Source: Rapana venosa (taxonomy: Eukaryota > Mollusca > Gastropoda > Neogastropoda > Muricidae). From it: DNA of 64,000 nt. The notes below the pieces were generated by a model that was not told where the DNA came from, searched no databases, and saw nothing but the letters and a program-made list of their open reading frames with translations. Position numbers and translations under genes: made by a program. The first letter of the stretch is position 1. Each line of letters begins with the position of its first letter. The stretch spans positions 28,102,230 through 28,166,229 of the forward strand of contig CM054140.1 of assembly GCA_028751875.1 (NCBI GenBank). Reading direction: 5' to 3'. Below are positions 25,501-35,500 of this stretch, one piece after another.

Positions 25501-28500
25501 GGCCCCAAAAGACACCAACAGAAGGAATGGATACGGCAGTCACAATGGGCAAGATTGAAAAGAGAAAGCAGAAGAAAACAGCAGTAAACAACTGCCGGAC
25601 AAGAGCAGCAAAGGCCAAAGGCACAAGCGACTTCACAGAAGCCCAAAAGGAAGTCAAGAGGAGTGCAAGAACAGACAAACGCAAGTACATCGACAGCCCG
25701 GCAGAGGAACCGAGGAAGCAGCAGCCAGTAACAACATGAAGCTGCTGTATGATACCACTAAGAAACTTCAGGGAAAGTACAGCAGGCCTGAGCGACCAGT
25801 CAAAGACAAGAAAGGAAACACCATCCTGGGAACAGAGGGGCAACTGAACAGATGGGCAGAGCACTTTGAGGAACTCCTGGGAAAAGATCCGTCCCTTCAA
25901 ACCCCCGGACATCGACCCTGCTGATAGAGACCTAGACATCAACTGTGACAACCAACCAGGGGAGGGAAACAGGAAAGCCATCAAAATGCTGAGAAATGGC
26001 AAGGCAGCAGGACCGGACAACATCCCAGCAGAAGCACTCAAGGCAGACCTGGAGACCACGGTAGAGATGCTGTACCCTCTCTTTGGGAAGATTTGGGAAG
26101 AGGAGGAAGTACCATCAGACTGGAAGGAGGGCTACCTCATCAAACTACCCAAGAAAGGAGACCTCAGTAACTGTGCCAACTATAGAGGGATAATGCTTCT
26201 GTCGGTGCCAGGAAAAGTCTTTAACAGTATCCTCCTCGAGAGAATGAAAAATGCAGTCGACCCTCTCCTCCCGAGACCAGCAGGCCGGCTTCCGCCAGAA
26301 CAGATCATGCGTAGATCAGATTGCCACCTTGCGCATCATCGTTGAGCAATCTTTAGAGTGGAACTCATCTTTATACATCAACTTTGTTGATTATGAGAAA
26401 GCATTTGACAGTGTGGACCGCAACACCCTCTGGAAATTGCTTCGCCACCATGGAGTTCCAACCAAACTGGTCAACTTGATCAAGAACTCCTATGAAAGAA
26501 TGACCTCCCGGGTGGTCCATGGAGGACAACTCACAAACAGCTTTGAGGTGAAGACAGGAGTCAGACAAGGCTGTCTCCTGTCACCTTTCCTCTTCCTCCT
26601 GGCGATCGATTGGACCATGAAGACTTCAACGGCATCCAGAAGAAATGGAATCCAGTGGACACTGTGGGACCAGCTGGATGATCTCGACTTTGCAGACGAC
26701 CTGGCCCTGCTTTCCCACAGCCGCCAACAGATGCAGGACAAGACTACAGAACTAGCAGCCACCTCATTACAAGTTGGTCTCAAGATCCATGAAGGCAAAA
26801 CCAAGATTCTCAAGATCAACGCAGTGAGCGAGGACCCAGTCACACTAAATGGGAAGGAGCTGGAAGAAGTGGAGACATTCACGTACCTGGGTAGCATCAT
26901 TAACATGCAGGGCGGCACAGACGCAGACGTCAGAGCAAGAATTGGCAAGGCGAGGGCAGCGTACTTGCAGCTGAAGAACATCTGGAGCTCCAAGGTGGTG
27001 TCAACCCGCACAAAGATCAGGCTGTTCAACTCCAACGTCAAGTCAGTCCTACTATATGGAGCGGAGACATGGAGGACAACAAAGACCACCATCAAGAAAG
27101 TGCAGACCTTCATCAACAGCTGCCTGAGACGAATCCTCCAGATCCACTGGCCCGACACCATCAGCAACGCAGACCTGTGGCAACGTACCAACCAGCTGCC
27201 AGCCGAAAATGAAATCCGGCGCAGGAGATGGGGATGGATTGGGCACACCCTGAGAAAGCCAGCCAGCAACATCACAAGGCAGGCACTATCATGGAACCCC
27301 CAGGGAAAACGAAAAAGAGGAAGGCCAAGAAACACCTGGCGACGCGACCTTGAGGCAGAAACCAGGAAAGATGGGATATACCTGGAGACAGCTGGAGAGA
27401 ATAGCCCAGGACAGAGGACTCTGGCGGACTGTTGTCGGCGGCCTATGCTCCAGGGGGAGTGATGGGCCTAAGTAAGTATTCTCACTTTGGGGATGTCTGA
27501 AAACATGACACCAGTGTGCATGCTTTAAAAAAAAAAAATTCTCATCCATTCTTACCGGCACGAATGGCCTACTCTTCTTGAAGGCAGAACCTGTTATAAT
27601 GTGTGCAAGGTATCTATGATTTATAAAGTGCAAACCCAAAGGCATGATCTCAAAGCTGGAGGAGAAAAAAAAAACATTAACAGGGGTGAGATGAAGAGGG
27701 GGCAGGAGAGAAAAATAATACAAGGCATGAACACACATGCAGAAGCATATGAAGAAACACAGCACACGTTTTTCAGCCAGTAAAGAATAAGTTCCATGAC
27801 TATTCACCTCAGCATTGGTCCTGTGGCACTGTTCTACAGCCCTGCGAAGCTCCTGCTTCTTGGCCGATTCCACATCACCAAACCTGGCCAGTCTGTGGGT
27901 CAGCCCTGTGTGATGTAAGCTGGCAACACAAAATCAGTCAACACTGAGAACAAGAATGGGAAGCAAAAAAAAGCTAAAATTCACCAAATACAATACACAC
28001 ACGCAGTCTTTAAAAATAAGAAACAAAGAAAGAAAATAGAACAGAGGTGCTGCGCCATCAACTTTTCAGCTGGACTGCTGATAAGTAAAAACTGTCTATA
28101 GCAAAGATATGACAGCATTAATCTCAATGTCTTTCGAAATGAATCTATTTTGAGTACAGGAATTGAATTAAAAAAAACCAAAACATGAACACAAACAAAA
28201 ACAAGCACTTTAGTTTGTTAATGCAGGCTTGTTTGTTGTTCACATCATGACTGAATATTATCTCAACAATTTGGCAAATGTGAAGGTATTGCAAAGCTTC
28301 TTACTAGGCCTTGCTACTGAAGTTGTTAGTTGCAGTTAAAGACACAAAAGAGCTGATTAACAAAGAAACACAACTGTCTGGTAGAGAATGAATGTACTAC
28401 TCATGCTCAAAGTATCTACATCATCATTCTTAAATGCTGCTACATTTCCCTGGATCCTGCCATCAGATAATCTACGGTGAGGTAAATGATCTGCGGAAGA

Positions 28501-31500
28501 TGGGGAGAGAGAAAAATTGCATGACAAGATAAAAAGCATCACATCATTTTGTGCTGTGACTCTCCAACAAAGCACAACACTAAGGCCTTTTTCTTCCAAA
28601 CAATGCACTAATACTGCATTTGCAAGCAGGAAAAATACAAATGAAAAAATGTCTTCTTGTTTTTACTATTGAAGGAATGAATCAATGATTTATAAAGCAC
28701 TTACAATTCTCAACACCCATAGACAGATTTTGTCTCGGGAAATGGGGGGAGGGGGTACATATGTTAATACTGCTTCTTTCCTGCAAGAAATGCTTTCCCC
28801 ACTCTGTCACTGAAATCCACATCATAATCAAGCAATTTTAAGATTCTCCTCAACTTCATTATGTTTTGATACCATGTTCACATTTTCCGCAACTTTTGTT
28901 ATCTTGATTTTCACACTCCCAACCCCCCTCCCCATCTCCAGTCCCTCTCCAAGAGCAAACAGTCTTCAGTTTGTAAGTAGATAGTAGGTGTCCTAATCTG
29001 CCCACTTATCTGGAAAATGGAGTTCTTGATAACTGCACAATCTGTTCACACAGCTGTAAACAGCTTAGTGTGACTCACCTCAAACTGTTCCTTGACTTCA
29101 CCAACTTTTCCTTTCTTTTGCGAAGCCTATCCAGGTCATCCTTCATCTGTTCAACATCGTCCCTGTAAAATATATTCAACTTGTAGAAATATGACTATCG
29201 ATGTTAATCACTAACATACAATGTTTAAATATATATATATATCAAAATCATGGTTTTTAGAGCATGGACAAAGCATAATAAAGTGTACTTGTTTGCAACA
29301 CGAAGTCTGACTTGGTATTTTGCCTCTTGGTACCTGTGGTATTTTGCAAATAGCTATCTCTTATCAGAGTTGAGTGGATTGTGAATTCAAGATCATGGAA
29401 CACACAGCATTTCCCTGACCCATATGCTGACCAGTCAGAGTGTTTTTCAAATAAGTAAGAAACACTGTACATCTCAAGCATGGCACACATACACACATGT
29501 CATAGGTAACAACAATCGCATACCCAAAATCTCCCCACTGGTGAACCTTGGAGCTCTAGGCAAGGAACATTTCTTTAAATACATGCACACACACACAATC
29601 AAGTATACAGCACAACCTTGTAATATTATCTCTAGCTTTATTAGACTAGTGGTGCATCATTACTACCATCATCTTCAAAGATCATCTTGCAACAACTACA
29701 CACAAAAAAGGCCTCAGATTCTATCATCTTGCATATACTGGTGATCTCAGCATCAGTTTCTACACTACTTCCCTGTCTGTGATGACTTCAAAGATCCTTC
29801 CAGATTCATAGGAAACTGTTTTAAGAGTGACAGTTATGACTCCAGAAGGCATGTAACTCAGTCTGACCCTACTCTGGCTATCACAACTCTGCCCTCCCCG
29901 TAAAACCATGTAGCTGTGGAAGTCCTGTGTGTACATTACATTTAGAACACAGATGTTTGAAAAGAACGAAGCAATTCAACAGCAGCACTGGGTTTCCTCA
30001 ATGTAGCTAGACAATGACAGTTCGGAGTGGACTTTTGGTTCTGGGGGTGTAACAGGACAAGCCTGGGTGTGACTGTGTGTGGTGGCGTCGTGGTAGGTGA
30101 CATGGGAGTAATACTAGATAAAAGCACTGGGATCAATTACAAAGGACAAAACATATTTTTAGAATGAAAACTCCAAAAAGAAGAATAACAAGTTTTTAAA
30201 CCTTTTTAATCTCTTCTTAGCTCATCTGCTCTAGATCTACATCAGCTTCAGTATTTTAAAAATAGCTTTCATTCATCTGATGTAAACAACAAAATCATGT
30301 TCGTTTTTTGCTCCTTCTTTAAAATCTCACAAAATTACATTTGAATAATGCCAGCTCATCACTCTGCTAATCATACTTTTACTTCCTTCCTATGACATAA
30401 AATACCTGGTCAGTTAGTCAAATAAATCTACAGACATATCATTAAAGATGGAAACAAAAGAATAAAAACAAAAACAGACTGACTGTAATGTTTCCACAGC
30501 AACAGCCTCATCTTGAGTGGCAGACAGACAGCCAAGAGCCTTCTCCAGCACAACGCCCTCTAAGATTTGGTCTCCACTCTCCTTCAGTTCAGCAAAGCTA
30601 CAGTACATAAATTACACATAAATTCAAATCAATGATAGCAACCATCATCAAAAAAGAAAAGAAAAGAACATTTGTGGGTCCTTACACTGAATTTGAGATG
30701 CGTCTCTAGTTAAAAGCAATCGCAGAAATCTGCTTCTTTCTGAGTTGTAAACAGATGCTTTGTAAAAGACATCCTCTGTACTGGCACAGGCAAAGGTAAA
30801 TTTGCTGACCCCCACTAAAAAACCCGTGATGTTACTATTGGTTCTTTTTCCTCCCTTTGGGTATAGGTATTAAAAATTACAGCTGGGTATTCGTACAAAC
30901 AAAGGGAAAACAATTATTCAGAAAAAATTGTAAACACAAAATATGACATTCTTGTTATGAAGGATTTTTTTAATTTCCTTTTTTTTTCCCGGGAAAGAAG
31001 ACATGTACGGGTCCACATGCAGAAATAACTACAGGGCCTGCTAGAATGGTTTTTTTTTTGGGTCTTAAAGACAAAAAAAAATGGTTGTGCAAATTAATTA
31101 ATAAATCATCAAATTTTTCTCACACTCTTCTCCAAACTCCCCTTTCCATAAAAACTTTTTTTTTAAACTTTTTAAAAGGATTTTTGATTGATTGATAATG
31201 TAATTTATTGCGGGAAAACCACAAGCACTTCCAACACAAACATAAAAAAAAGTGCTTTGACTTTATTGGGTGGGGGGAAGGAGCTACAAGCATACATCTG
31301 CACTGTTGGCTTCATTTCAAATTTTTAATTTTTTTAAAAATTTGTTTTCTGGAAATTAAAAAAAAATGGGGGGGGGGGGTTAGAAAATAAAAAAATTTTT
31401 TTTTTAAATCTGCAGTTTTTTTTTTTTCTTTTAAAATTGAAACTATACTTTACTTAAAAAAAAATTTTAATGGCTACAACAACAACAACAAAACAAAAAA

Positions 31501-32680
31501 CAAACAAAAACCCCCCAAAAAAGGGGTGAACTTTATAAAAAAAAAAAAATTTTTTAAAAAATAAATCCAAAAGCAAATATTTATACTACGTATGGGTCAC
31601 AAAAAAAAGAAATTAAAAGAGAAAAATTCCTTCCCGTAAATAAAATTAAACGCAAAATTCACTAAAAATTTTTTTTAAATATATATATAAACAAATCAAA
31701 TTTGGAATTTAATCAGCTTTTTCTTGAAAACAAAATTTTGCAGAAAGGGGGGAGGTTGACAGAAATAGGATAGAGAAAAATTTAAATTTTTAACAATTGC
31801 CACCCACCCCCCTCATTCAAATGAGGTACAAAAAAACCCTAAATTTTTTTTACTCAGGTTATCAACTCCAAACGCAACCCTCCCCTCTGTTTGGCTGAGT
31901 AAACAATGCAGGACTTCAGCAATTAAAATCTACTGTTTTCAGCATGTGAGGACAGGGTAATTTTATTTTTATCAAGAGTACATTTACGAAAGCCCAACCC
32001 CCACCTCACCATCACCATCCCCCCTTCCACCATCGCAAAAGAAAAAGCTGACAGGTTCGGCCAGTCACCCCCAAACAACACTCTCCAAAAACGTACGCGG
32101 GGAACACTCAAAGGGGGCAGAAGAGGGGAAACAGAAAAAGTCATGGATAGACAACTCAGGAATGGACCAGTAAAAATACTGGGCACACTGCGCAAAGCCG
32201 GGACCGGATAGAGGAGGGGTTTACCATGCATCGTCTTTCGTGTCTCCCCCCGACGCCAAGGCACAGGTCTGAGATGAGAGATCATTTTATTTAGCATCTT
32301 TTTGAAAAGCATAACCAAAAAGCGCATAAGTCATGACACAGTAAAGAAAAAACAAACTTGTAAAACAAACAGCCTTAAGCTTTTTTCCCTTCCTTTTTAA
32401 AAAAAAAACATATTATCAACTGTCACAATTAACAAAGAATATGAGTTCCAGGGACCAAGAGGCACCCAAAAGAAAAGCAACAGTGAGCTCTATCTCAGAC
32501 TTACCTTTCTTTTTCTTTTTCACTGATGATATTCTGGTGTCCAACTGTGTTGCAGAACCAAGACAGAAAGGGCAAAGCTGCTTCATCTTCAAACATCCAA
32601 TCAAAATTTTTGGCGTCAAGTTTTTTGGCATTGGGATAACCAATCTGGTGTAGAGTCTCTATAAGCTGCTGACCACTCAT
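15166..32680 (-). CDS. HAUS3: HAUS augmin-like complex subunit 3, complete
   Basis: Thirteen coding exons (minus strand, in order): 32680-32505, 30597-30484, 29162-29079, 27919-27808, 24643-24443, 24104-23968, 22203-22069, 21639-21456, 20161-20009, 19704-19608, 18339-18177, 17230-17053, 15294-15166. All phases agree and give 620 aa, close to vertebrate HAUS3 (about 600). The N-terminus reads [18 protein letters not shown], then FDWMFEDE and FLSWFCN, the HAUS3 signature. The middle has [12 protein letters not shown] and TKKLFFE. Later come [36 protein letters not shown], and a C-terminal [21 protein letters not shown]. The protein is mostly coiled coil. With seven other HAUS subunits it forms augmin, which recruits gamma-tubulin to spindle microtubules for branching. 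Oddities are a (CAG)7 run giving Gln473-479, a GT|GTAGG donor at exon 6 that is tandemly copied in the next intron, and an antisense LINE between exons 4 and 5. Confidence 0.95.
15450..15620 (+). mobile_element. Degenerate tRNA-derived SINE fragment
   Basis: A B-box-like GGTTCAATTCCC near 15511 lies downstream of a weak A-box-like region. The GCTGGACCCAGGTGCTTACAG stretch that follows looks like SINE body. The copy is diverged and its ends are not clear. Confidence 0.35.
16432..16940. repeat. 30-bp minisatellite with a 12-bp palindrome in many units, in the last HAUS3 intron
   Basis: About 17 copies of GTCCAACTCCCTGTTGCAAC followed by AGTAAAATGG. The core CTGTTGCAACAG is a perfect palindrome. 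Variants CTGTTACAACAG, CTGTTGCAGCAG and CTGTTACAGCAG follow in order along the array, and AAATGG turns to AAACGG in the later units. One unit (about 16572-16591) lacks nine bases. As 30 is a multiple of 3 and few units contain stops, several frames on both strands stay open for about 180 codons; these are not genes. Confidence 0.95.
17258..17342 (+). repeat. (GAT)n-type trinucleotide repeat in a HAUS3 intron
   Basis: GATGATGAT runs with GACGAT and GGTAAT interruptions, just upstream (plus strand) of HAUS3 exon 12. Spurious poly-Asp and poly-Met frames result. Confidence 0.9.
17640..17720 (+). mobile_element. Fragment of the interspersed SINE family A (3' part)
   Basis: TACCTTAATGGTGGGTAAAA, then GATATGCAAAAATCTCACCA and TTGGTAAACCTCACAGCTCT, match the distal part of the fuller copies near 39050-39230 and 50610-50700 (opposite orientation there). 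A similar short fragment lies near 29505-29570. Confidence 0.5.
20690..21445 (+). mobile_element. Cluster of tRNA-type SINE fragments with (ATACA)n-like tail
   Basis: Two related stretches carry CCCAGGGTGAGCAGCCTGAA (about 20780) and CCCAGGGAAAGCAGCCTGAA (about 21370). Between them lie a B-box-like CAGTTCAATTCCTG at 21049 and a block with ACATAAACGAACCCCAGGCA and CTTGGCAAGTTCTGTTAGGG. The cluster ends in ATACAATACAATACAATG at 21428-21441. I recognise this layout from memory as a SINE type common in caenogastropod snails; it was not searched. Confidence 0.55.
21700..21775 (+). repeat. Short interspersed repeat beginning with (AAT)n
   Basis: An AAT run followed by ATATGGAATTTATATAGCAC and TGAATCTTGTAAAAGAAACA. 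A diverged copy of the same string lies at about 4322-4378 in the last GAK intron (GTATGGAATTGAAATAACAC, TGAATCTTGTAAAGCAAACA). It is probably the tail of a SINE or small DNA transposon. Confidence 0.55.
23339..23990. repeat. Tandem duplications of the HAUS3 exon 6 / intron 6 border
   Basis: The real border (plus strand about 23957-23991: GCCGCCTACACAGCCTGCAG then TCTGGCCAG) recurs near 23339, 23409, 23517 and 23625. Shorter members lacking the donor part lie at 23462 and 23570. Copies are joined by AATCAAACAAATAAAGAGAG and CGAGAGAAGAGAGAAAA, and from 23409 they form a regular 108-bp unit. Each long copy carries the exon end, its GT|GTAGG donor and the first intron bases. A SINE interrupts the array at 23687-23934. 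Confidence 0.88.
23687..23934 (-). mobile_element. tRNA-derived SINE (family B), 5'-truncated
   Basis: It matches the fuller copy at 33358-33635 over about 248 bp with few differences. On the minus strand it starts inside the tRNA-like head, keeps the B box GGTTCGATCCCCGC, then TGTCCTTGGGAAAGACACTT and the tail GGGATAAGCTCCGGCTCTAT. The first 28 or so bases, including the A box, are missing. It sits inside the exon-6-border tandem array. Confidence 0.85.
24262..24445 (+). repeat. Degenerate CA-rich repeat next to HAUS3 exon 5
   Basis: CACA runs are broken by CATGCA and TACACA. It abuts the exon 5 donor at 24442, so the intron begins with GTGTGTGTG on the HAUS3 strand. Confidence 0.85.
24851..25318 (+). 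pseudogene. LINE endonuclease domain fragment
   Basis: A 155-residue frame containing most of an exonuclease-endonuclease-phosphatase domain: the GDFN motif, a mid-domain IDHI and the terminal SDHH catalytic motif. These domains nick target DNA for target-primed reverse transcription. The N-terminal catalytic part is missing, and the frame stops before the reverse transcriptase. Confidence 0.88.
26251..27462 (+). pseudogene. LINE reverse transcriptase, palm to C-terminus
   Basis: A 403-residue open frame with motif A ([10 protein letters not shown]), motif B ([11 protein letters not shown]), motif C ([10 protein letters not shown]) and the thumb region. It ends with a C-terminal [11 protein letters not shown] segment typical of RTE-like elements. 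The upstream finger motifs lie in another frame at 25866-26345, so a frameshift near 26270 separates them. Confidence 0.9.
27490..27615 (-). mobile_element. Fragment of SINE family A
   Basis: GATGTCTGAAAACATGACAC, then CAGTGTGCATGC and GGCACGAATGGCCTACTCTT, match the middle of the copies near 39180-39290 and 50710-50790. It directly follows the LINE tail. Confidence 0.6.
30640..32330. other. HAUS3 intron 1-2 stretch: homopolymer-rich, with an unclassified repeat
   Basis: No exon is seen. The part 30950-31860 is full of A, T and G homopolymers (for example runs at 31369-31379 and 31536-31548). About 31920-32290 is of different composition, and its minus-strand reading contains GCCTTGGCGTCGGGGGGAGA and a final AAAATAAAATTACCC, like the 3' end of a retroposon. 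A short related string, GTGTCTCCCCGCGACGCC, occurs near 18976. Confidence 0.35.
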
Positions 32681-33189
32681 TTTGTTTGAATTGCCCTAAA
32701 GCTCCTCACTAATCGGTCAATATTTTGAGAAAGACTATTACTTTAACTGATTAAGTTTCAATCATTTCAGGTTTTTCTTTGGGGGAGGAGGGGGGGTTCC
32801 AAAGAGGCACAACAGTGAGCAGAATATTTTATTAACACTTAACCACACTAGCCACTGGGAAGATGATTCATCAAAGTTCAGCATGATCAATTTCAAATGT
32901 AAATCTTAAGTTTGTAAAACTCATTGACCAGTCTACTTTTGTGATCACCATGTTGTAGGCAGTGTTGCTGAAGTTACCAAATGCTGACCACCTGCACACA
33001 GATGCAAATGATAAATTCAACTTTAAAAAACTGTACAATTTACAATTTACAACATGCAACAGCCCTGAATCTGTTTTCATGGATATCTATACACAATGTC
33101 ATTTATGTAAAATGTCATTGTTGATAGACCAGATCAAAGGTGGATGCAACACAGAAATGAAGACATCACAAATGAATATTATATAATAG

Positions 33190-33191
<2 letters not shown>

Positions 33192-33250
<59 letters not shown>

Positions 33251-33287
33251 TAAATGCACATCCTTCCATGCATGTTTTCATGTGTAT

Positions 33288-33360
<73 letters not shown>

Positions 33361-33632
33361 CTTTCGAGCCAGAAGGCCCATAGAGCCGGAGCTTATCCCG
33401 GTTTCTGTAGCGTTAAGCGAACTGACGGTTTTTCACCACCCCTGTGACAGGACGCTAGTCTGTCGCCAGATACTTCCCCAGCAGAGCTGGTACCCACTTG
33501 TACACCTGGGTGGAGTGAGGAAAATAGGAGTAAAGTGTCTTTCCCAAGGACACAACACCGAGCCGAGCGGGGATCGAACCCGCGACCTCTGGATCACGAG
33601 TTGACCGCCTAAACCACTCGACCACAGTGCCT

Positions 33633-33708
<76 letters not shown>
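33192..33708. repeat. (GT)n and (TA)n microsatellites flanking a SINE
   Basis: (GT)n at 33192-33246, (TA)n at 33291-33357, the SINE at 33358-33635, (TA)n at 33636-33666 and (GT)n at 33667-33708. The TA run on both sides suggests insertion of the SINE into an existing TA/GT microsatellite. Confidence 0.93.
33358..33635 (-). mobile_element. tRNA-derived SINE (family B), near full length
   Basis: On the minus strand it starts GGGAGGCACTGTGGTCGAGT, with an A-box-like TGGTCGAGTGG and B box GGTTCGATCCCC. The body has TGTCCTTGGGAAAGACACTT, resembling the conserved central domains of metazoan SINE superfamilies. The 3' tail GATAAGCTCCGGCTCTATGG ends GGCTCGAAAGAAC before the TA repeat. Length about 278 bp. 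A second copy lies at 23687-23934. Confidence 0.88.
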
Positions 33709-33710
<2 letters not shown>

Positions 33711-33944
33711 TACTGTGTTGTGAGTGTACCTGATTCAGTGATTGCATGCATAGTCATGCATACATGTAGTGGTAAAGGCCAACTGCTGTTTATAAAAACT
33801 TTCTGAAGATAAAATGGAGGGGCGTGGGGTATCTATCTTATCTCCTTTCTCTCCTCTCTCTTTGTTATCTATTTTTCTTCAATCACACACACACACACAC
33901 ACACAAACACACACTCTGACACAGACTCCACTCCCCCTTACCCC

Positions 33945-34150
33945 CCCCCCCCCCACAAGTCCTTCAGATCAGACTATAATAAACCAAGGTCCTGTATGTG
34001 AACACACAGAGAACATCCTATATTATGCTTTTTTTCAATAGAGTAGGCCATTGTGTGCTGGTGAGAACAGATGACAAAATTTACAAAACTGCATGCATAC
34101 AGAAATGGAAGTAAAAAATGCAAACAAGTGTTTATTCCATTATTCTCAAA
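33945..34150 (+). mobile_element. SINE family A, middle part
   Basis: It shares GAGTAGGCCATTGTGTGCTG, GAACAGATGACAAAATTTAC, AAAACTGCATGCATAC and the final TTATTCCATTATTCT with copies at 35805-36065 and, inverted, 39846-40045. The tRNA-like head is missing. Confidence 0.75.
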
Positions 34151-35389
34151 AAGAAAAGAATAAATAACAAATAAAATGAATAAGCATCCTGAAACACACA
34201 CACACAATAGTTGAAGTCATAGGGTTAATTGTCTAACTATAATATATCTGTGTAGATAAAACAAGGCTACAACTAGAACAATCAGAAATGTTAATTTTTC
34301 AACATCCAAAGGGGAACTAGGGTGGCAACCTTAAAAAATTACTAAACTGCAGAATGCAAATCTTGGTTCCAAAGATGCTGTTACTGAAGACATGGGTAAC
34401 ACTAACAAAGAAAAAAACTTCAAAACAGTGCTATGCTGAGTATAACCACACTATTAGGGAATAACACTTCCACTATGCCTATGAGAAAAAATTTATACAG
34501 GGTGGATGCAGCAGGCAAAAAGGCTGGCCAAATGGTCATCAAAACCTGACTATCACTGTATGGGGGTAGTGTAACAGGAAAGTTGCTTGCAAAATATTTG
34601 AGGTAGGAGAGAATATGGTTAATATAATAATGGTTCTTTCAGACTACTGTGTCTGATAGACATAGAAGAACCATCAAAAATGTGGATGTGGAAGAAACAG
34701 GTACCATCATGGCGTACACATGAGAGAACTTAAATGTCTAAAAACACTTTGGTAATGAGAATTATGAAACAAGAAGTAGAACACATAATTGCAAAACCGT
34801 CACTTTTCGAAGAAAAACAGAAGTAAAAAAGAAAGAACAACAGACCTCTATTGTCATACTTGAAGAGGACAACTGTTATCAGAGGTGTGAATAATCAAGA
34901 ACTTGTCCACAGGTCACGACAAGGCCATTATTTTGGGTTTTGAGGTGCATGGTAGAGTAAACTAGTACAGAGACCAACAAATGGCAACATTGAGCCCAGA
35001 AACGCCCACATTGAGCCAAAACCTTCGGGTGAAAACTTCGTTAGGCCTACTCAGGTGGAGTTCAGACACTCAAACTTCCTGCGTGGATCAGGAAAAATGT
35101 GGATATTGCCAGCAATACTCACTTGGGTAACAACAAACAGAACTGAAAACGTGCAAGACAGAAAGGAAAACTAAACAAAACCGACTTCCGATAGGCCTAC
35201 GTACTGCTATTCTGTGTATCACAAGCACGAAAGTAGGCATGGGAAGATGTGGATGTTACCAATAACAATACTTTAGATAAAATTAAACTCGAAAACAAGG
35301 AATTTAACTAAAAAACCTACCCTGTGTACTGTAATCCTCTGGTTCACAAGCACCAAACGGTTTCTGCTCATGGCGCCTGTAATTTTAAT

Positions 35390-35500
35390 CGTTTTCATTG
35401 GATGGGATCCACCAATCCGATTCAGATCAAACACTTCCGTTTGGATACATGGCGGCCAACTTGAAAATAGTGGACAAATAAGAGGATAAAAGTGAAAATG
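35390..35500. promoter_or_regulatory. Divergent HAUS3 / CENP-C promoter region
   Basis: The region lies between the inferred HAUS3 5'UTR exon and the CENP-C start codon (35498). It holds two oppositely oriented CCAAT boxes (ATTGG 35397-35401 and CCAAT 35412-35416) and a YY1-like CATGGCGGC at 35448-35456. A GGCGCC core lies near 35371. No TATA box is seen. CCAAT pairs and E2F-like sites are usual for cell-cycle genes. The start sites themselves are inferred. Confidence 0.55.

Larger units (their letters stand above)
24800..27480 (+). mobile_element. RTE-like non-LTR retrotransposon (LINE), 5'-truncated and frame-broken
   Basis: The element lies antisense in the HAUS3 intron between exons 4 and 5. 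It encodes an apurinic-type endonuclease (about 24851-25318, with [21 protein letters not shown] and [10 protein letters not shown]). Then come a linker and a reverse transcriptase (about 25980-27000) with [58 protein letters not shown] and the catalytic FADD. The C-terminus ([24 protein letters not shown]) ends at 27462. A TAAG-like tail (CCTAAGTAAGTATT) follows. The reading frame changes several times (near 25318, 25739, 25900 and 26270) and the 5' end is missing, so it is inactive. The clade was assigned by motif memory. Confidence 0.9.
32695..35390 (-). other. HAUS3: Inferred first intron and 5'UTR exon of HAUS3
   Basis: The ATG exon is preceded on the minus strand by a 3' splice site (CTTTAG at 32700-32696). 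A donor-like CAGG|GTAGGT at about 35321-35316 would give a noncoding first exon of roughly 35321-35390 next to the divergent promoter. The intron contains SINEs and microsatellites. This rests on splice-site reading only. Confidence 0.45.

Noticed and set aside
25412..26059. A 215-codon minus-strand frame
   Set aside because: It is antisense to the LINE linker and reverse transcriptase fingers and has no similarity to a known protein that I recognise.
26490..27335. A 281-codon minus-strand frame
   Set aside because: It is the antisense shadow of the LINE reverse transcriptase.
27905..27906. CACAG acceptor at 27906 for HAUS3 exon 4
   Set aside because: It breaks the reading frame. The acceptor 14 bases upstream (GCCAG, exon starting 27919) keeps phase and has the better pyrimidine tract.
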